A DNA stretch of 64,000 bases from UBA7328 sp965247965 (lineage in GTDB: Bacteria; Bacteroidota; Bacteroidia; Chitinophagales; Saprospiraceae), in the NCBI GenBank assembly GCA_965247965.1, contig OZ252053.1, forward strand, positions 4,402,001-4,466,000. Reading direction: 5' to 3'. Position numbers and translations under genes: made by a program. The notes beneath the pieces were generated by a model. It ran no database searches, was not told the origin of the DNA, and saw only the letters and a program-made list of their open reading frames with translations. How positions within the stretch are numbered: the first letter of the stretch is position 1; each line of letters begins with the position of its first letter. This document shows positions 1 to 9,310 of this stretch, one piece after another.

Positions 1-894
1 GGAAGCAACGGCCAGTACCAATTCCTTGTGGATGCTCCTGGGGATTACTTTATTACCTACATCCATCCCGAAGGCTTCCCGCTAAGTACATTGTGCGTTG
101 AAATGACCGCTCCATTCAATCCGAGCGGCCTTGACGGCATGGCAATTGACAAAGACGGAGTGGCAAATGGAGAATTAGTGCTTGGTTCAGGCGAAAACGG
201 AGGAACATTGATTAATGATTCTTGTTCATTTAACGCATACTTCCTCGGTATAACGATTGATCCTACTTCACCTCCGATAATTTCTAACAACAATATCCCG
301 CTTTCTTGTGTCCTCATAGGATCAGAAATATGTGATGACGCCAATTCCAATGGAATACACGAGCCACCAGGAGAAGGCGGATTTGCGAATGTGGATGTCT
401 TCCTGTACCACTGCGCCGATACTCTTAATCCGATTGATTCCGCACTTACAAATGCCCTGGGAGCTTTTGTTTTCGGCAACTTACCGGATAGTTGTTATCG
501 GCTGAGATTCGATATGCCTGCAGGACATTTCATTTCGGCTTCGGTCAATGTGGATAGCCTTACCGGATGGAGTCCACCACTGAATCTTGCTTTTGGAGAA
601 TGCGATACTACAACTACAATTTGCCTGGCACCTTGTAACGTGAGCTGTACATCCACGGGTATTAATCCGGTAACCTGCATTGCGAATGATGGAGAAATTT
701 TAGTAAATGCAACAGGAGGTCTAGGCACCTATGTCTTCAGCCTTGATGACGTAATCTACCAGGATTCAGGCCACTTCACTGGCCTTGCACCGGGGAGTTA
801 CACTATATTCGTAAGAGATACAAGCGGTTGTACAAGCACATGCTTGAGTCCACTCCGAAAACTAAATCATAAATCATGTCAAATATTACAATAA
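1..894 (+). pseudogene. 3' fragment of a secreted adhesin, truncated by an IS
   Basis: The reading frame is open from the first base, so the gene begins upstream of the window. Around codons 100-200 there is an SdrD B-type (collagen-binding B) segment that starts near SEICDDANSNGIHEPPGEGG and includes the typical ALGAFVFGNLP strand. It is followed by one SprB-type repeat (ATGGLGTYVFSLDD, then GLAPGSYTIFVRDTSGC). These domains are known from Bacteroidota cell-surface adhesins exported by type IX secretion. From base 846 the frame enters the left terminal repeat of an IS1182-family element, so the last residues (from about SPLRKLNHK) are IS-encoded and the natural C-terminus is missing. No continuation of the gene is seen right of the IS, which suggests a deletion as well as insertion. 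The fragment is probably non-functional; its domain content resembles the intact gene at 29456. Confidence 0.75.
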
Positions 895-2717
895 GATGAC
901 ATATATATTTAATTTGTGATATGTTTAAACGTAGTACAAATTCACAAGTTGATCTATTCAAATCGATAGGAGGGATGCTATCAGAACGGAAGCGAGAGCT
1001 TCTGGATGATCCAAATGGTTGGCATAATATATTTTTTAAAGAAGTGGTATCTCGCATAGACGAAGGATTGTTCGAGGTGCTTTATAATCAAGGAGGCCGG
1101 CCCAATTGCTCAATTAGAGTTTTAATGGGAATGATTATCCTTAAAGAAGGTAAAGGTTGGACTGATGAACAACTTTTTGATGAATGTCGATTCAACACCA
1201 GGGTCATGCTTGCTTTGGGATATTCGAATATAAATGAGGATATTCCGACCGAATCGACTTACTATAAGTTCAGACAGAGCATGGTAGAGTATAATGAAGA
1301 CCATGGGGAGGATTTGATGAAGGCGGCATTTAAACAAATCACTATTGGGCAGATAGAGCAATACAAGGTGAGCGGTAAGAAAATACGATTGGATTCGAAG
1401 TTGATTAATTCCAATATTGCACGCTGCACTCGAGTCCAGATGATAATCGAAGCTGTACGAGTATGCAGTAAAGACCTTATGGTAGAACTGCTTACAGATC
1501 AATTGGATAAAGAATCATGCGAGCTTTTAGAAAAGCTAAAAAGCCAAAGTGCCTCCAATATTGTCTACCCATTAAACAAAAAAGAAAAAGAGGAACTGCT
1601 AGTAGGTATGGGTAAGATCATAAAGGTACTCTTGAGTCATGGCCAGGCGGCGGGATTGACAGGCTACCAAGATCTCAAGCGGCTCTACGAAGAACAGTAT
1701 GAAGAACAATCAGAGGAATCTAATGAGCAAAAACCTCCGAGTGCCTCTGATGATAAAACAAAAATCAGCGCGGTCTGTGATGAATCTGAACAGCAAACTA
1801 AACAGGAGAATACTCCGAGACCCAAAGCTGCAAGAGACATATCGAGTGGCAGTGTGCAGTCCATTCATGATCCTGATGCTGCCTACCGTACTAAAGGTAA
1901 AGCAGAAAATAAACAGACCATATCGGGCTATCATGCCAACATAAGTGAAACGTGTACAGAAGAAAATGAAATAGACCTAATCGTAGATGCCCAGGTAGTA
2001 CCGGCCAATATTACAGAAGACGAGTTTTTAATCGAATCTATCGACCATATCCAGGATGTATTAAATCCAGATAAGGATGAATCAGGTCAAGAAAAGAATA
2101 AAATAGAACAGGCCATCACGGATGGCGGATACGACAGCAAGGCCAACAGAAAAGCAATGTCAGAAACGACCACGCCCGAATGGAAGTTAGCTAATACAAA
2201 AGGGGGAAAGCAGGCCTATACAATGAAACGAGATGAGAATAACAATCTTCAAGTATGGCGAAAAAAGACAGGAGAACAGTGCGCGGTAAAGTTTAACGAG
2301 AAGACCAACAAATACGTCATTAAACACGACACCCGAGGTCGGTATATGACCAAAGATGAAGTAGAAAACTATTTTTTATTTCAACAGATGCAAGAAACAT
2401 TAGATGAGCACACCCACAATCTAAGAGCCAATGTGGAATCGACCATACATCAATGTTTTCACCGGCTCAAAAAAAGGAACAAAATATTATATCGGGGTTT
2501 ATTCAAATGTCAAATTTATGTCCTGTCACGAGTACTTTGGACGAATTTTAGAAGAATTAACGATAAATTGGTCGAAAATACCCTCGGATTTCCAAATATC
2601 ATCATCGCAACCCTCAGGAATGCTTATGCAACAATATTGCACTTAAGAAAATTCCAGGGTTTTGGCCGCAGCTGGCAAATGTACGCTTGAAAAATGTGTG
2701 GTAATCGGAGTGGACTC
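846..2717 (+). mobile_element. IS1182-family insertion sequence, apparently complete
   Basis: A 12-bp perfect terminal inverted repeat, GAGTCCACTCCG at 846-857 and its complement at 2706-2717, brackets one long transposase gene. A near-identical piece of the right end recurs at 63525-63720, which confirms the boundary. I could not find a convincing target duplication: the bases outside the repeats do not match. This fits a deletion or rearrangement after insertion. Confidence 0.85.
921..2690 (+). CDS. IS1182-family transposase (DDE)
   Basis: A 589-residue protein that fills its IS. The N-terminal 130 residues match the InsH/DUF772 domain seen in IS5/IS1182-type transposases (GRPNCSIRVLMGMIILKE, then DEQLFDECRFNTRVMLALG). 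Candidate catalytic acids are the Asp in IRLDSKLINSN (about residue 155), the Asp in ITDGGYDSKANRKAM (about residue 400), and the Glu in RANVESTIHQCFHRL (about residue 510), in the usual order and spacing of the RNase H fold. A low-complexity Glu/Gln/Lys-rich linker of about 100 residues (roughly 255-355) separates the first two. The frame is intact, so the enzyme may be active. Start: ATG 63 bases inside the left inverted repeat. Confidence 0.9.
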   Translation: MFKRSTNSQVDLFKSIGGMLSERKRELLDDPNGWHNIFFKEVVSRIDEGLFEVLYNQGGRPNCSIRVLMGMIILKEGKGWTDEQLFDECRFNTRVMLALGYSNINEDIPTESTYYKFRQSMVEYNEDHGEDLMKAAFKQITIGQIEQYKVSGKKIRLDSKLINSNIARCTRVQMIIEAVRVCSKDLMVELLTDQLDKESCELLEKLKSQSASNIVYPLNKKEKEELLVGMGKIIKVLLSHGQAAGLTGYQDLKRLYEEQYEEQSEESNEQKPPSASDDKTKISAVCDESEQQTKQENTPRPKAARDISSGSVQSIHDPDAAYRTKGKAENKQTISGYHANISETCTEENEIDLIVDAQVVPANITEDEFLIESIDHIQDVLNPDKDESGQEKNKIEQAITDGGYDSKANRKAMSETTTPEWKLANTKGGKQAYTMKRDENNNLQVWRKKTGEQCAVKFNEKTNKYVIKHDTRGRYMTKDEVENYFLFQQMQETLDEHTHNLRANVESTIHQCFHRLKKRNKILYRGLFKCQIYVLSRVLWTNFRRINDKLVENTLGFPNIIIATLRNAYATILHLRKFQGFGRSWQMYA

Positions 2718-3715
2718 AACATTGAGTTTTTCAAAATCAAGATCGGGTAGTCTCGGATTTGTATTTTTTGCCATAATAACTAAAATTAAATATGGCGTAA
2801 AATAATAATATGAAGTGTAATTACAAAGCGAATTCGTGGCTCATTTGCCCTATTCTAGAATAGAAGCTTATTAAATGGCCAATTAACAAATAGTTAACCG
2901 CCATATATTATTTTAGTGTTTAAATTGTTAGCCTAGCAGTGTCAGTAAACAGCGGACTGAGAATATTAAAATAATTGGATAGTAGAAAATCGTTGACATT
3001 TTCGTCGGGGGATTGCACAGATTATTGCCAACGGCAATTAATTCGTGTATATCTGAGAAATCCCCGTCTGCCGAACGGGCAGGCGTGGCTAGAACCTCTG
3101 CCGTAGGCAGCCTCCTTGTATAATCCATGTTTTTTCATGAGCAATAAAACGAAAAGTTATTTTTTGAGCATTACATAAACAGTTCAACGCACAAACGCAT
3201 AAACGCATAAACCAAGTCAAGCTTCTTGTGATAGCCCTGATACGTGATAAACAATCAAAATAAAAATTGATATTTTGATTAATGGAATCACCTGTTTGGT
3301 TCTGGCTCGTCCAACCTAGTGCTTGGTACACTAGGGTATTCCTAATTGTGTGTATAACATATTGCACAATTTTTGAAGACGACAACAAATCTTATTGAAA
3401 ATCTGAATTCATATTATAGTCGGACAGTCGCTTCAAAGGGTGGCGGAGGCCTGGAATTGGAGATCGATCACGAAGTGAAAATTGACGCTCAAGTCAATTT
3501 AGATCGGAAACCGAGGCTTGATGCCTCGGCTGGGCGGCTTGCTTTTTCCTCCCTCCCATCCTCGCTTGCGCGAGGTTTCCGACCTTGAATGTCCGCTTAG
3601 GACATTCACCCCTTCGGGGAGGGTCTCCAATTGGTACTTTTTGTGGCAATGCCAAAAAGTACGGACAATAGACGTGCGCCGTGGTTTACAACTTTTGTGC
3701 AATTTGCAATGCACC
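2718..3715. other. Non-coding stretch with small palindromes
   Basis: About 1 kb without a credible gene. It holds two short palindromes, CTGCCGAACGGGCAG (3068-3082) and CTGCCGTAGGCAG (3098-3110), and a longer hairpin with arms GTACTTTTT and AAAAAGTAC at 3634-3662. A 71-codon frame starting at 3373 and overlapping frames on both strands have no recognisable family, and I do not call them. It probably consists of decayed intergenic DNA between the IS and the group II intron. Confidence 0.5.
3634..3662. repeat. Strong hairpin upstream of the group II intron
   Basis: Arms GTACTTTTT and AAAAAGTAC enclose an inner GGCA-A-TGCC stem with a two-base bulge. Its position about 55 bases before the intron 5' end is notable because some bacterial group II introns insert next to hairpins or terminators. 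There is no terminal T-run, so I do not call it a terminator. Confidence 0.45.
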
Positions 3716-4386
3716 GTGCGTCCTGAAGCTCAAAAGTGAGCATGCTGTTTACCAGATGGAGGTATGGTCCTCCGAAGGCGGCTGGAAGGAGCAGCCTTCA
3801 AACCACCTTATGGTGCTAAGGTAGTAATGCTGAGGTACTGAGCGATAAGGAAAAGGCTTCGCTAAAGGAGTCAGGTGATCATTGAAAGAGTCGAACGAAA
3901 GTGAACCACTGATTAAGCAACGAAACACAATTGGTTGTACATCAAAACTGAGGACTGGTGTAATTCTCGGGAAGACTATGGCGGGAGTCCTTCTTATTGG
4001 CCATAGGGTGGCCGGTGTAGAGGTGGCGAGACTTCAATGAGGGGTGGTAAATAGAACGGGAGATTGCCCTACTGTGATGCTAAGAGAGAAGGCACAATCC
4101 GTAGAGGAGAGGCCGAGCGTATCGAAGTACAGAGGGTTACGGACTAACTCGTAGTAGTGTTGAAGCAACTGTAATGGAGGTGGAGCGAAGGGGTTAGCAT
4201 TGTTGGAATCTGTCTAGGTTTGACAACTAACGGAAGTTGGGAGGATTGAACTGAAACAGGTTGAATTCTGGGTATCCAGATTAGACAATGAAGAGCCGTA
4301 TGACGGGAGACTGTCACAGCCTGTCCCGAAAATCGGGATACGGTTCTGCGAGAGGCTTGGGGTGAAATTCCCCAGGTCTACTCGAC
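3716..4386 (+). ncRNA. ORF-less group II intron RNA with interrupted domain V
   Basis: The 5' end GTGCG at 3716-3720 fits the group II consensus. The interior carries motifs typical of domain I in bacterial introns, including GGACTAACTCGTAGTAGT near 4140. Domain V begins GAGCCGTATGACGGGAGACT at 4293 and would close with TACGGTTC at 4339-4346. Domain VI follows (CTTGGGG / CCCCAGG stem), and the 3' boundary is around CTACTCGAC at 4378-4386. Only about 670 bases separate the ends, so there is no maturase gene in domain IV and splicing would need a protein in trans. Domain V holds a 21-base insertion (4318-4338) that itself forms a hairpin, TCCCGA-AAA-TCGGGA. Domain V is the catalytic core, so this copy is probably dead. 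Confidence 0.75.
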
Positions 4387-4424
4387 CTTCCTAATTCTAT
4401 CATTAAATCATTCCAGCATTAGAG

Positions 4425-4887
4425 TCACGCCGGACACTCATAGTCAGTTACCTCAATGCCAGCCTCCTTAATTGCCTCCAATCCACCTTGAATATCAATC
4501 ATATTATGATATCCACGCGATTTAAGAATCGAAGCAGCAATCATCGATCGATATCCTCCGGCACAGTGAACATAGAACACTTCTTCCTTGGGAATTTCAG
4601 CCAGATGATCATTTATTGTGTTTAAAGGTGTATTAATAGCTGCCGGGCATATGTTTGGATATATATTCTGAATGCCTTCGGACGTCAAAAATGTTTAATG
4701 CATGAAAGTGTGTTTCGAAGATGTATTTGAGTGTGACACCATCTTTTTCCATGCGATCAAGATAGGGTTGAACCTCCCTCAACGGATCGATAATTGCCGC
4801 TTCTCCAACAGACGTAATGTAATAAGCGCCCTGGGCAAGACAGCCCGTATATATTTGTTCAATTTTAGATTTCTTCATTGTTACCAC
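4425..4887 (-). pseudogene. Beta-lactamase-fold/rhodanese fusion hydrolase, internally deleted
   Basis: The 5' part (4887 down to about 4700) encodes a metallo-beta-lactamase-fold start of the persulfide dioxygenase/glyoxalase II type: MKKSKIEQIYTGCLAQGAYY, then IFETHFHA, where the zinc-binding HxHxDH begins. The text then jumps directly into LNIFDVRRHSEY, a rhodanese domain. After a frame change it continues with the rhodanese C-terminal half, including the active-site loop VHCAGGYRSM and the tail EAIKEAGIEVTDYECPA. Intact relatives are much longer (about 450-470 residues, by family knowledge). Most of the hydrolase domain and the front of the rhodanese region are therefore deleted, and the two pieces lie in different frames. 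The role of the intact protein would be sulfide/persulfide handling. Confidence 0.8.
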
Positions 4888-5299
4888 TGTAAACCAAAAA
4901 TGACTAAAAAAATTAAATCAATTATAATTCGAGAAATAAATTTGTCAAGTGGTGAATTGGGTAATTAGTTAATTGGGGAAGTGTTCCGGAAAATGTTTAA
5001 AAATCGTTTAGCTAACCTAATTTCCTACTCAACAACAATAATTAGCATGCAAAATGGCAAATTCACAAACCAGGTGGTCGCCAATGGAGAACACAATTTA
5101 TTGGGTTTATCCTGCCATTTCACATTTAGGAGCTAGTGCGTTTAAAAGCGGGTGCAGGACAAATTGCACTAGGCGGTGAGCCGGTATTTTCGAGACCCTT
5201 TGGCATCAACATCTTAGTTTTCATTTATATTTGCACTTCGTACAATCTTGCAATGACGACATCTTAATGGCAACCTAATACGCCACATGAAACAGGTAA
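4888..5299. other. Non-coding stretch
   Basis: Roughly 400 bases of AT-rich sequence. The only structure I see is CTAGTGC (5133-5139) facing GCACTAG (5166-5172). These arms resemble the outer bases of the local TA-flanked elements but are only 40 bases apart; they could be a relic of one, but this is not shown. Confidence 0.4.
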
Positions 5300-5677
5300 T
5301 ACTCAATATCAAAGAGGCCAAGTATCGGTTCTTTTTTGAGTAAGAGCAGGAAAGGCTCCCCGATACTCAAGCGGAAAACCAGTAGCAAGAAGCTCAGCAT
5401 GGCACTCAAGCGAATGCACAAGTGGATCAAAGAGAACAGGCACAAGCCTGTGAACGATCGGATTTATGTGCTGAACTTGAAGCTAAAAGGATACTATGCC
5501 TACTACGGACTTACCTTTAACAGCCGCAGACTGAACTGCTACTACAGTCAAGTGAAGAGAATGCTTCACAAATGGCTTAATAGACGAGGAGGAAAGTCAA
5601 ACTGGCAATGGGAAAGGTATGTTAAATTAGTAGAGAAATGGCATCATTTAGAGAAGCCCAGGATTTATCACAGCTAG
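5300..5677 (+). pseudogene. C-terminal fragment of a group II intron maturase
   Basis: The last roughly 110 residues match the C-terminus of group II intron reverse transcriptase/maturases: the pattern KKLSMALKRMHKWIKENRH, then LNLKLKGYYAYYGLTFN, then LHKWLNRRGGKSN and the final residues LEKPRIYHS. This is the X (maturase) domain region after the reverse transcriptase. The reverse transcriptase itself is absent: upstream of about 5300 there is no related coding sequence. The frame has no good ATG (a TTG at 5336 is formally possible). It is followed by its intron's own domain V/VI, so it is the 3' remnant of a second, 5'-truncated intron of a type distinct from the one at 3716. It cannot support retrohoming. 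Confidence 0.85.
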
Positions 5678-5701
5678 CTAAAAGCGAAACCCTATTCAGA
5701 G

Positions 5702-5772
5702 GAACCGTATGCGAGAAAGCCGCTCGTACGGGTCTGTGGGGGAGCGGGGAGGTAAAGAACCGCTCTACCCGG
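5702..5772 (+). ncRNA. Group II intron domain V/VI remnant
   Basis: GAACCGTATGCGAGAAAGCC at 5702 pairs with CGCTCGTACGGGTC ending at 5734, forming a domain V-like hairpin with the expected GAAA loop. A second stem, GAGCGG / CCGCTC (about 5742-5766), fits domain VI. It lies about 25 bases after the maturase stop, as expected for the 3' end of an intron whose front is missing. Confidence 0.75.
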
Positions 5773-6019
5773 AAAGTACCACGCCCCCAAGGAGCAACCC
5801 TACTTCGCCAAACCTTCGGAGGGCAAAGCCTGCAACCATCATAGGGGTACCTATCGATAACATTGTCTAAATCATGAGTAGTACTAGTGTTCAGTCAAGC
5901 GCATAAATCTGGGTAAAAAGAATAAAGTAACTTCGAATGTTGTTTTGCATAAAGATTAGAGTGACCACCTGATCAAAAAGAGAATATAGAGCCTTGATTA
6001 ATGAACAAAAAAAAGAATC

Positions 6020-6490
6020 ATGGCAAAATTTTACAAAGTAACCTTAACCGAAGAAGAGCGTAGTGAATTAGAGCGAATAATAAGCATACCCAATAGTAAG
6101 TCAATTAGGACCAAGCGGAGTTATATATTATTGGCCTCAGATGAGAATGGAGATAAGCATTGGACAGATAAAAAGATTCAAATTGCCTATGGAATGACGA
6201 TAAATGGAATAGAGCGAATGCGAAAAAGATTTGTGGAACACGGATTTGAAGCAGCGCTATATGGAAAGAAAAGAGAATATGTAAAAGAAAAGATATTTGA
6301 CGGTCGGGTAGAAAGCCATTTACTATCCTTAAGATGTGAAGAAGTTCCTGATGGTCATTCAGGGTGGAGTTTACGATTATTGGCTGATAAGATGGTAGAA
6401 TTGGAATATGTAGAAAGCATCAGTCATGAATCTATACGGCAGATACTAAAAAAAACAAAATTAAACCCTGGCGAGTCAAAGGTTGGATAA
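6020..6490 (+). CDS. IS630 transposase, frame A (N-terminal DNA-binding part)
   Basis: 156 residues containing the helix-turn-helix region typical of IS630 N-termini (TDKKIQIAYGMTINGIERMR, then FVEHGFEAALYGKK) and a second winged-helix-like part ending SHESIRQILKKTKLN. The frame stops at 6490, and the last nine or so residues after the A-run look out of frame relative to known IS630 proteins. Ribosomes slipping -1 on the eight A residues at 6448-6455 would join this frame to the catalytic frame and restore the normal junction KPWRVKGWIMPKKGADF. Encoded identically in all three copies. Confidence 0.9.
   Translation: MAKFYKVTLTEEERSELERIISIPNSKSIRTKRSYILLASDENGDKHWTDKKIQIAYGMTINGIERMRKRFVEHGFEAALYGKKREYVKEKIFDGRVESHLLSLRCEEVPDGHSGWSLRLLADKMVELEYVESISHESIRQILKKTKLNPGESKVG
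6448..6456 (+). promoter_or_regulatory. Putative programmed -1 frameshift site in the IS630 transposase
   Basis: Frame A reads CTA AAA AAA ACA across an A8 run. The A-AAA-AAA heptamer is a classic -1 slippery site. After slipping, the new frame reads AAC AAA ATT AAA CCC TGG and runs without a stop into frame B. The site is identical in the other copies (41883-41890, and 26931-26938 on the minus strand). Confidence 0.7.
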
Positions 6491-7146
6491 TGCCAAAGAA
6501 AGGAGCAGATTTTGTTCATAAAATGGAAGCGGTATTAGATGTATATGAACGACCATATGACCCGACTCATCCAGTAATCTGTTTAGATGAGTCCCCTAAA
6601 CAGATCATAAGTGAAACAAAGAAAAGCTATATGGATTCAAAGGGTATATTACATCAAGACTATGAGTATAAAAGAGAAGGAGTAAAAAGTATGTACATGA
6701 TCGTAGAACCCTTAGGAGAATACAGAGAAGTACATATTGAGGATAATCACAATAGTCAGACTTACGCAAAAATCATCATGAACTTAGTAGAAAAAACATA
6801 TAGCGCTGCTAACAAAATCACATTGGTAGAGGACAATTTAAGTGCACATAAATTAAGTACCTTATATGAAATTATGCCTGCCCCCAGAGCCCGAAACATA
6901 GTGAAAAAGATAGAAGTTGTTCGCACACCGGCACATGCTTCCTGGCTCAATATTGCAGAATGTGAATTGAGCGTATTAACACGGTGTGGTTTGAAAAGTA
7001 GAATGTCAGATGAAGAACAACTCAAAAAACAAACCAAAGCCTGGTATGGGTACAGAAACAAAAACCAAAAAGGAGTAGATTGGCAATTTACAACGAGTGA
7101 TGCGCGCATTAAACTAAAAAATCTTTACCCAGACTATATAATTTGA
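6490..7146 (+). CDS. IS630 transposase, frame B (DDE catalytic part)
   Basis: 218 residues carrying the DDE triad of IS630/mariner transposases: Asp in VICLDESPKQI, Asp in TLVEDNLSAHK, and Glu in SWLNIAECELSVLTR. The ATG overlaps the stop of frame A by one base (TAATG), so coupled initiation is an alternative to -1 frameshifting. The last residues, NLYPDYII, are encoded by the right terminus of the element and differ from copy 3 (NLYPDLCA). Confidence 0.92.
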   Translation: MPKKGADFVHKMEAVLDVYERPYDPTHPVICLDESPKQIISETKKSYMDSKGILHQDYEYKREGVKSMYMIVEPLGEYREVHIEDNHNSQTYAKIIMNLVEKTYSAANKITLVEDNLSAHKLSTLYEIMPAPRARNIVKKIEVVRTPAHASWLNIAECELSVLTRCGLKSRMSDEEQLKKQTKAWYGYRNKNQKGVDWQFTTSDARIKLKNLYPDYII

Positions 7147-8049
7147 CTGAACACTAGTATAAAACATATGTCTGATGTATAAATCGGCATTTTGTACAAA
7201 TGGCCAATACACTCAGATACGACCCTATGTGATATGAGCCAAAAAATTCGATCTGAGATTTTATTCTCACTTCATGCCTGGAGTTCTGACTTCTGCATAA
7301 GAAGTCCCCTGCTTTTGTTGCCTTTCATATTCACTCAATCATCGGGACAAGCTGGATCAGATGAATGACAAGACCAACATGAGAAAAACGTCCTTTTTTG
7401 AAAGGTTTAAGCAAGTGGGCTATATTCAGTTGCATTTGTTGTTTTTTGTCCTTGCCTTACTTTTCGTTCCTCAAATCCCCGGCGCTCCGTCTGGAATTTC
7501 AAGCTCACCCTCTTCTGATAAAAGTTCAAGTGGAAATGATCTTGTTATTATTATAACTGGCTCCGGGGAAAGAGAGGCTGAACCTTATGATGGCGAATCG
7601 GGTGCAGCGCCTTTGTTGGTTGTCGACTACACAGCTGGAGGTGGTGCAGGATCCTGCTCCGGAAGCGGCAATGCAGATGTGGTCACTTCTCAAAGCGGTG
7701 TTACCAACTCATCCTTTGCTCTTGGTGCTCCTAATTCCTCCTCGGCAGAATTATATGAAACTAATGACGAAATCGTATTAGACTTAACTGATGAAATTCC
7801 TACCGGTACCGATTACACTATAAGATGGCGAAGAGATCCAGGCTCTGGTTCAAATCCCAGCATGAGTGTAGAAGAGTCTGCAAATGGCTCGTCATGGACT
7901 ACAGCAACCGGAAGCCCATTCAGGTTTTCAAACACCTCTTATTTTTATCAAACAATAACAGCTAGTACTGGTACTCGATACGTTCGCATCAGATCTCTGA
8001 ATACTTATAATACGGATTTGGACGCAATTTCATATGCCTGTGGGCTGGC

Positions 8050-9310
8050 ACCCGAAATCTGCGCCAACGGCATCGACGACGACGGCGATTGTTTGATAGA
8101 TGGAAACGACCCCGATTGTCCTGGAAGTTGCCCGGGCGGACAAACCTGTTGGACGACCGTAAAGGCCGGTAATTGGTCAGACCCAACCGTTTGGGATTTG
8201 GGAACCGTTCCGGCTGATGATGCGACTACCGGAGAGGGTGACGGCAACATACCCGCCAACGATGTAGTTAATGTCAAGCACAATGTCAATTATGACCTAA
8301 GTGCGAATATTGACATTTATGGCGAACTTCATATATTAGGGGACACCCTCAATGTGCCGAGCGGAAGGAGTTTAACCATTAATAATAACGGTCTTTTTTC
8401 AATTATAAATGGAGCCTATATCACACCCTTATTTAATGGCGGCTCACCTAATTCAGGAGGCATCCTCAATCAGGGCGGACGCGAAATTCACAAAGGAGCT
8501 TACATATAGAAATACCCCAAACCTGGGAAGGAACGGGAAGTGCTGTTCGGACTTTCGTCAATGGCTGCCTTTCTATCGGGCAGAATTATGTCAGTGACCT
8601 GAGTATTGATACCTTAATCAATATGTGTATCGAATTGGGTGCCCATAATTCAGGTAATTTCGAGATGAATACTGACCAATCCAAGATTTACTTTGAGGAT
8701 GTTAATATTAAACTTGCAGGAACGAGTTCCGGAAATGCAATCTTTTCAAAGGGAACTGTTTCAGGGAATATAGAAAGTATTTATCTGGCGGGAGGGGGCT
8801 CAATCAGTACAACGGTGGATATGGTCGGGACAGTGGATTTGGATTATTATTGGGTTTCTGATCCCACATTGTTTTCAGATTTCGGTAACATATTTTCAGG
8901 GAGTCCGCAGCGAGACCAAACTCAGGCAAACAGTTCCTTTCCCTGTCCTTGTCAGACAATTATGAATGATTGTAGTTATTATTGTTACAATGTTACATCA
9001 ACCGGGACAATCGGATCCGACGAATCCAACTGCGGCAACTTTGATCCTGCAGTCATAACACAGATCACTGCACCCTCAGGAGGTTCAGGAACGTATGAGT
9101 ACCAATGGCAGGATTCCCCGAATGGAAGCAGCTGGACAAACATCGGCGGAGCGACCTCATCGACCTACAATCCATCGACTATATCAGTCACTACTTATTA
9201 CCGCAGAGGAGTACGAAGAGCTCGTTGCGCCGCTTATCTGTATTCCAATACCGTTATTAAAGAAGTGGTCAACAATTACACAAGTCCAGGAACCATAGCG
9301 GCAGACGAAT
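8050..9310 (+). repeat. 1.25-kb direct repeat, copy A (G8-like module plus first Ig unit)
   Basis: From CCCGAAATCTGC (8051) onward, the sequence is repeated at 10693-11950 at a constant offset of 2642, falling to 2640 after the 2-bp insertion in this copy. It covers the motif DDDGDC, the strand PGGQTCWTTVKAGNWSDP, the beta-helix-like G8 region and the first Ig-like unit. A third, more diverged copy of the G8-like part lies at about 23900-24740 in the next gene. This is an intragenic segmental duplication. Confidence 0.85.

Larger units (their letters stand above)
5887..7154 (+). mobile_element. IS630-family insertion sequence, copy 1
   Basis: Length 1268 bp, flanked by TA (5885-5886 and 7155-7156). 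The left terminus is GTGTTCAGTCAAGCGCATAA; the right terminus, read inward, begins GTGTTCAGTCAA and then diverges (ATTATATAG). The target reads ACTA|element|TAGT, i.e. insertion in ACTAGT with TA duplication, as IS630/Tc1-mariner elements do. Two more copies of identical length lie at 26232 and 41322. It carries two overlapping transposase frames. Confidence 0.95.

Noticed and set aside
3315..3335. CCTAGTG-CTTGGTA-CACTAGG palindrome as a mini-element footprint
   Set aside because: The arms resemble the element ends, but there is only a 7-bp loop and no internal match; a chance palindrome cannot be excluded.
3373..3588. 71-codon plus-strand frame before the group II intron
   Set aside because: No recognisable family, overlapped by equally long frames on both strands, and ending in low-complexity palindromic DNA.
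5133..5172. CTAGTGC...GCACTAG pair as a fourth MITE
   Set aside because: The enclosed 26 bases lack the conserved CTGATC/GAGCAG core, so there is no evidence beyond 7-bp arms.
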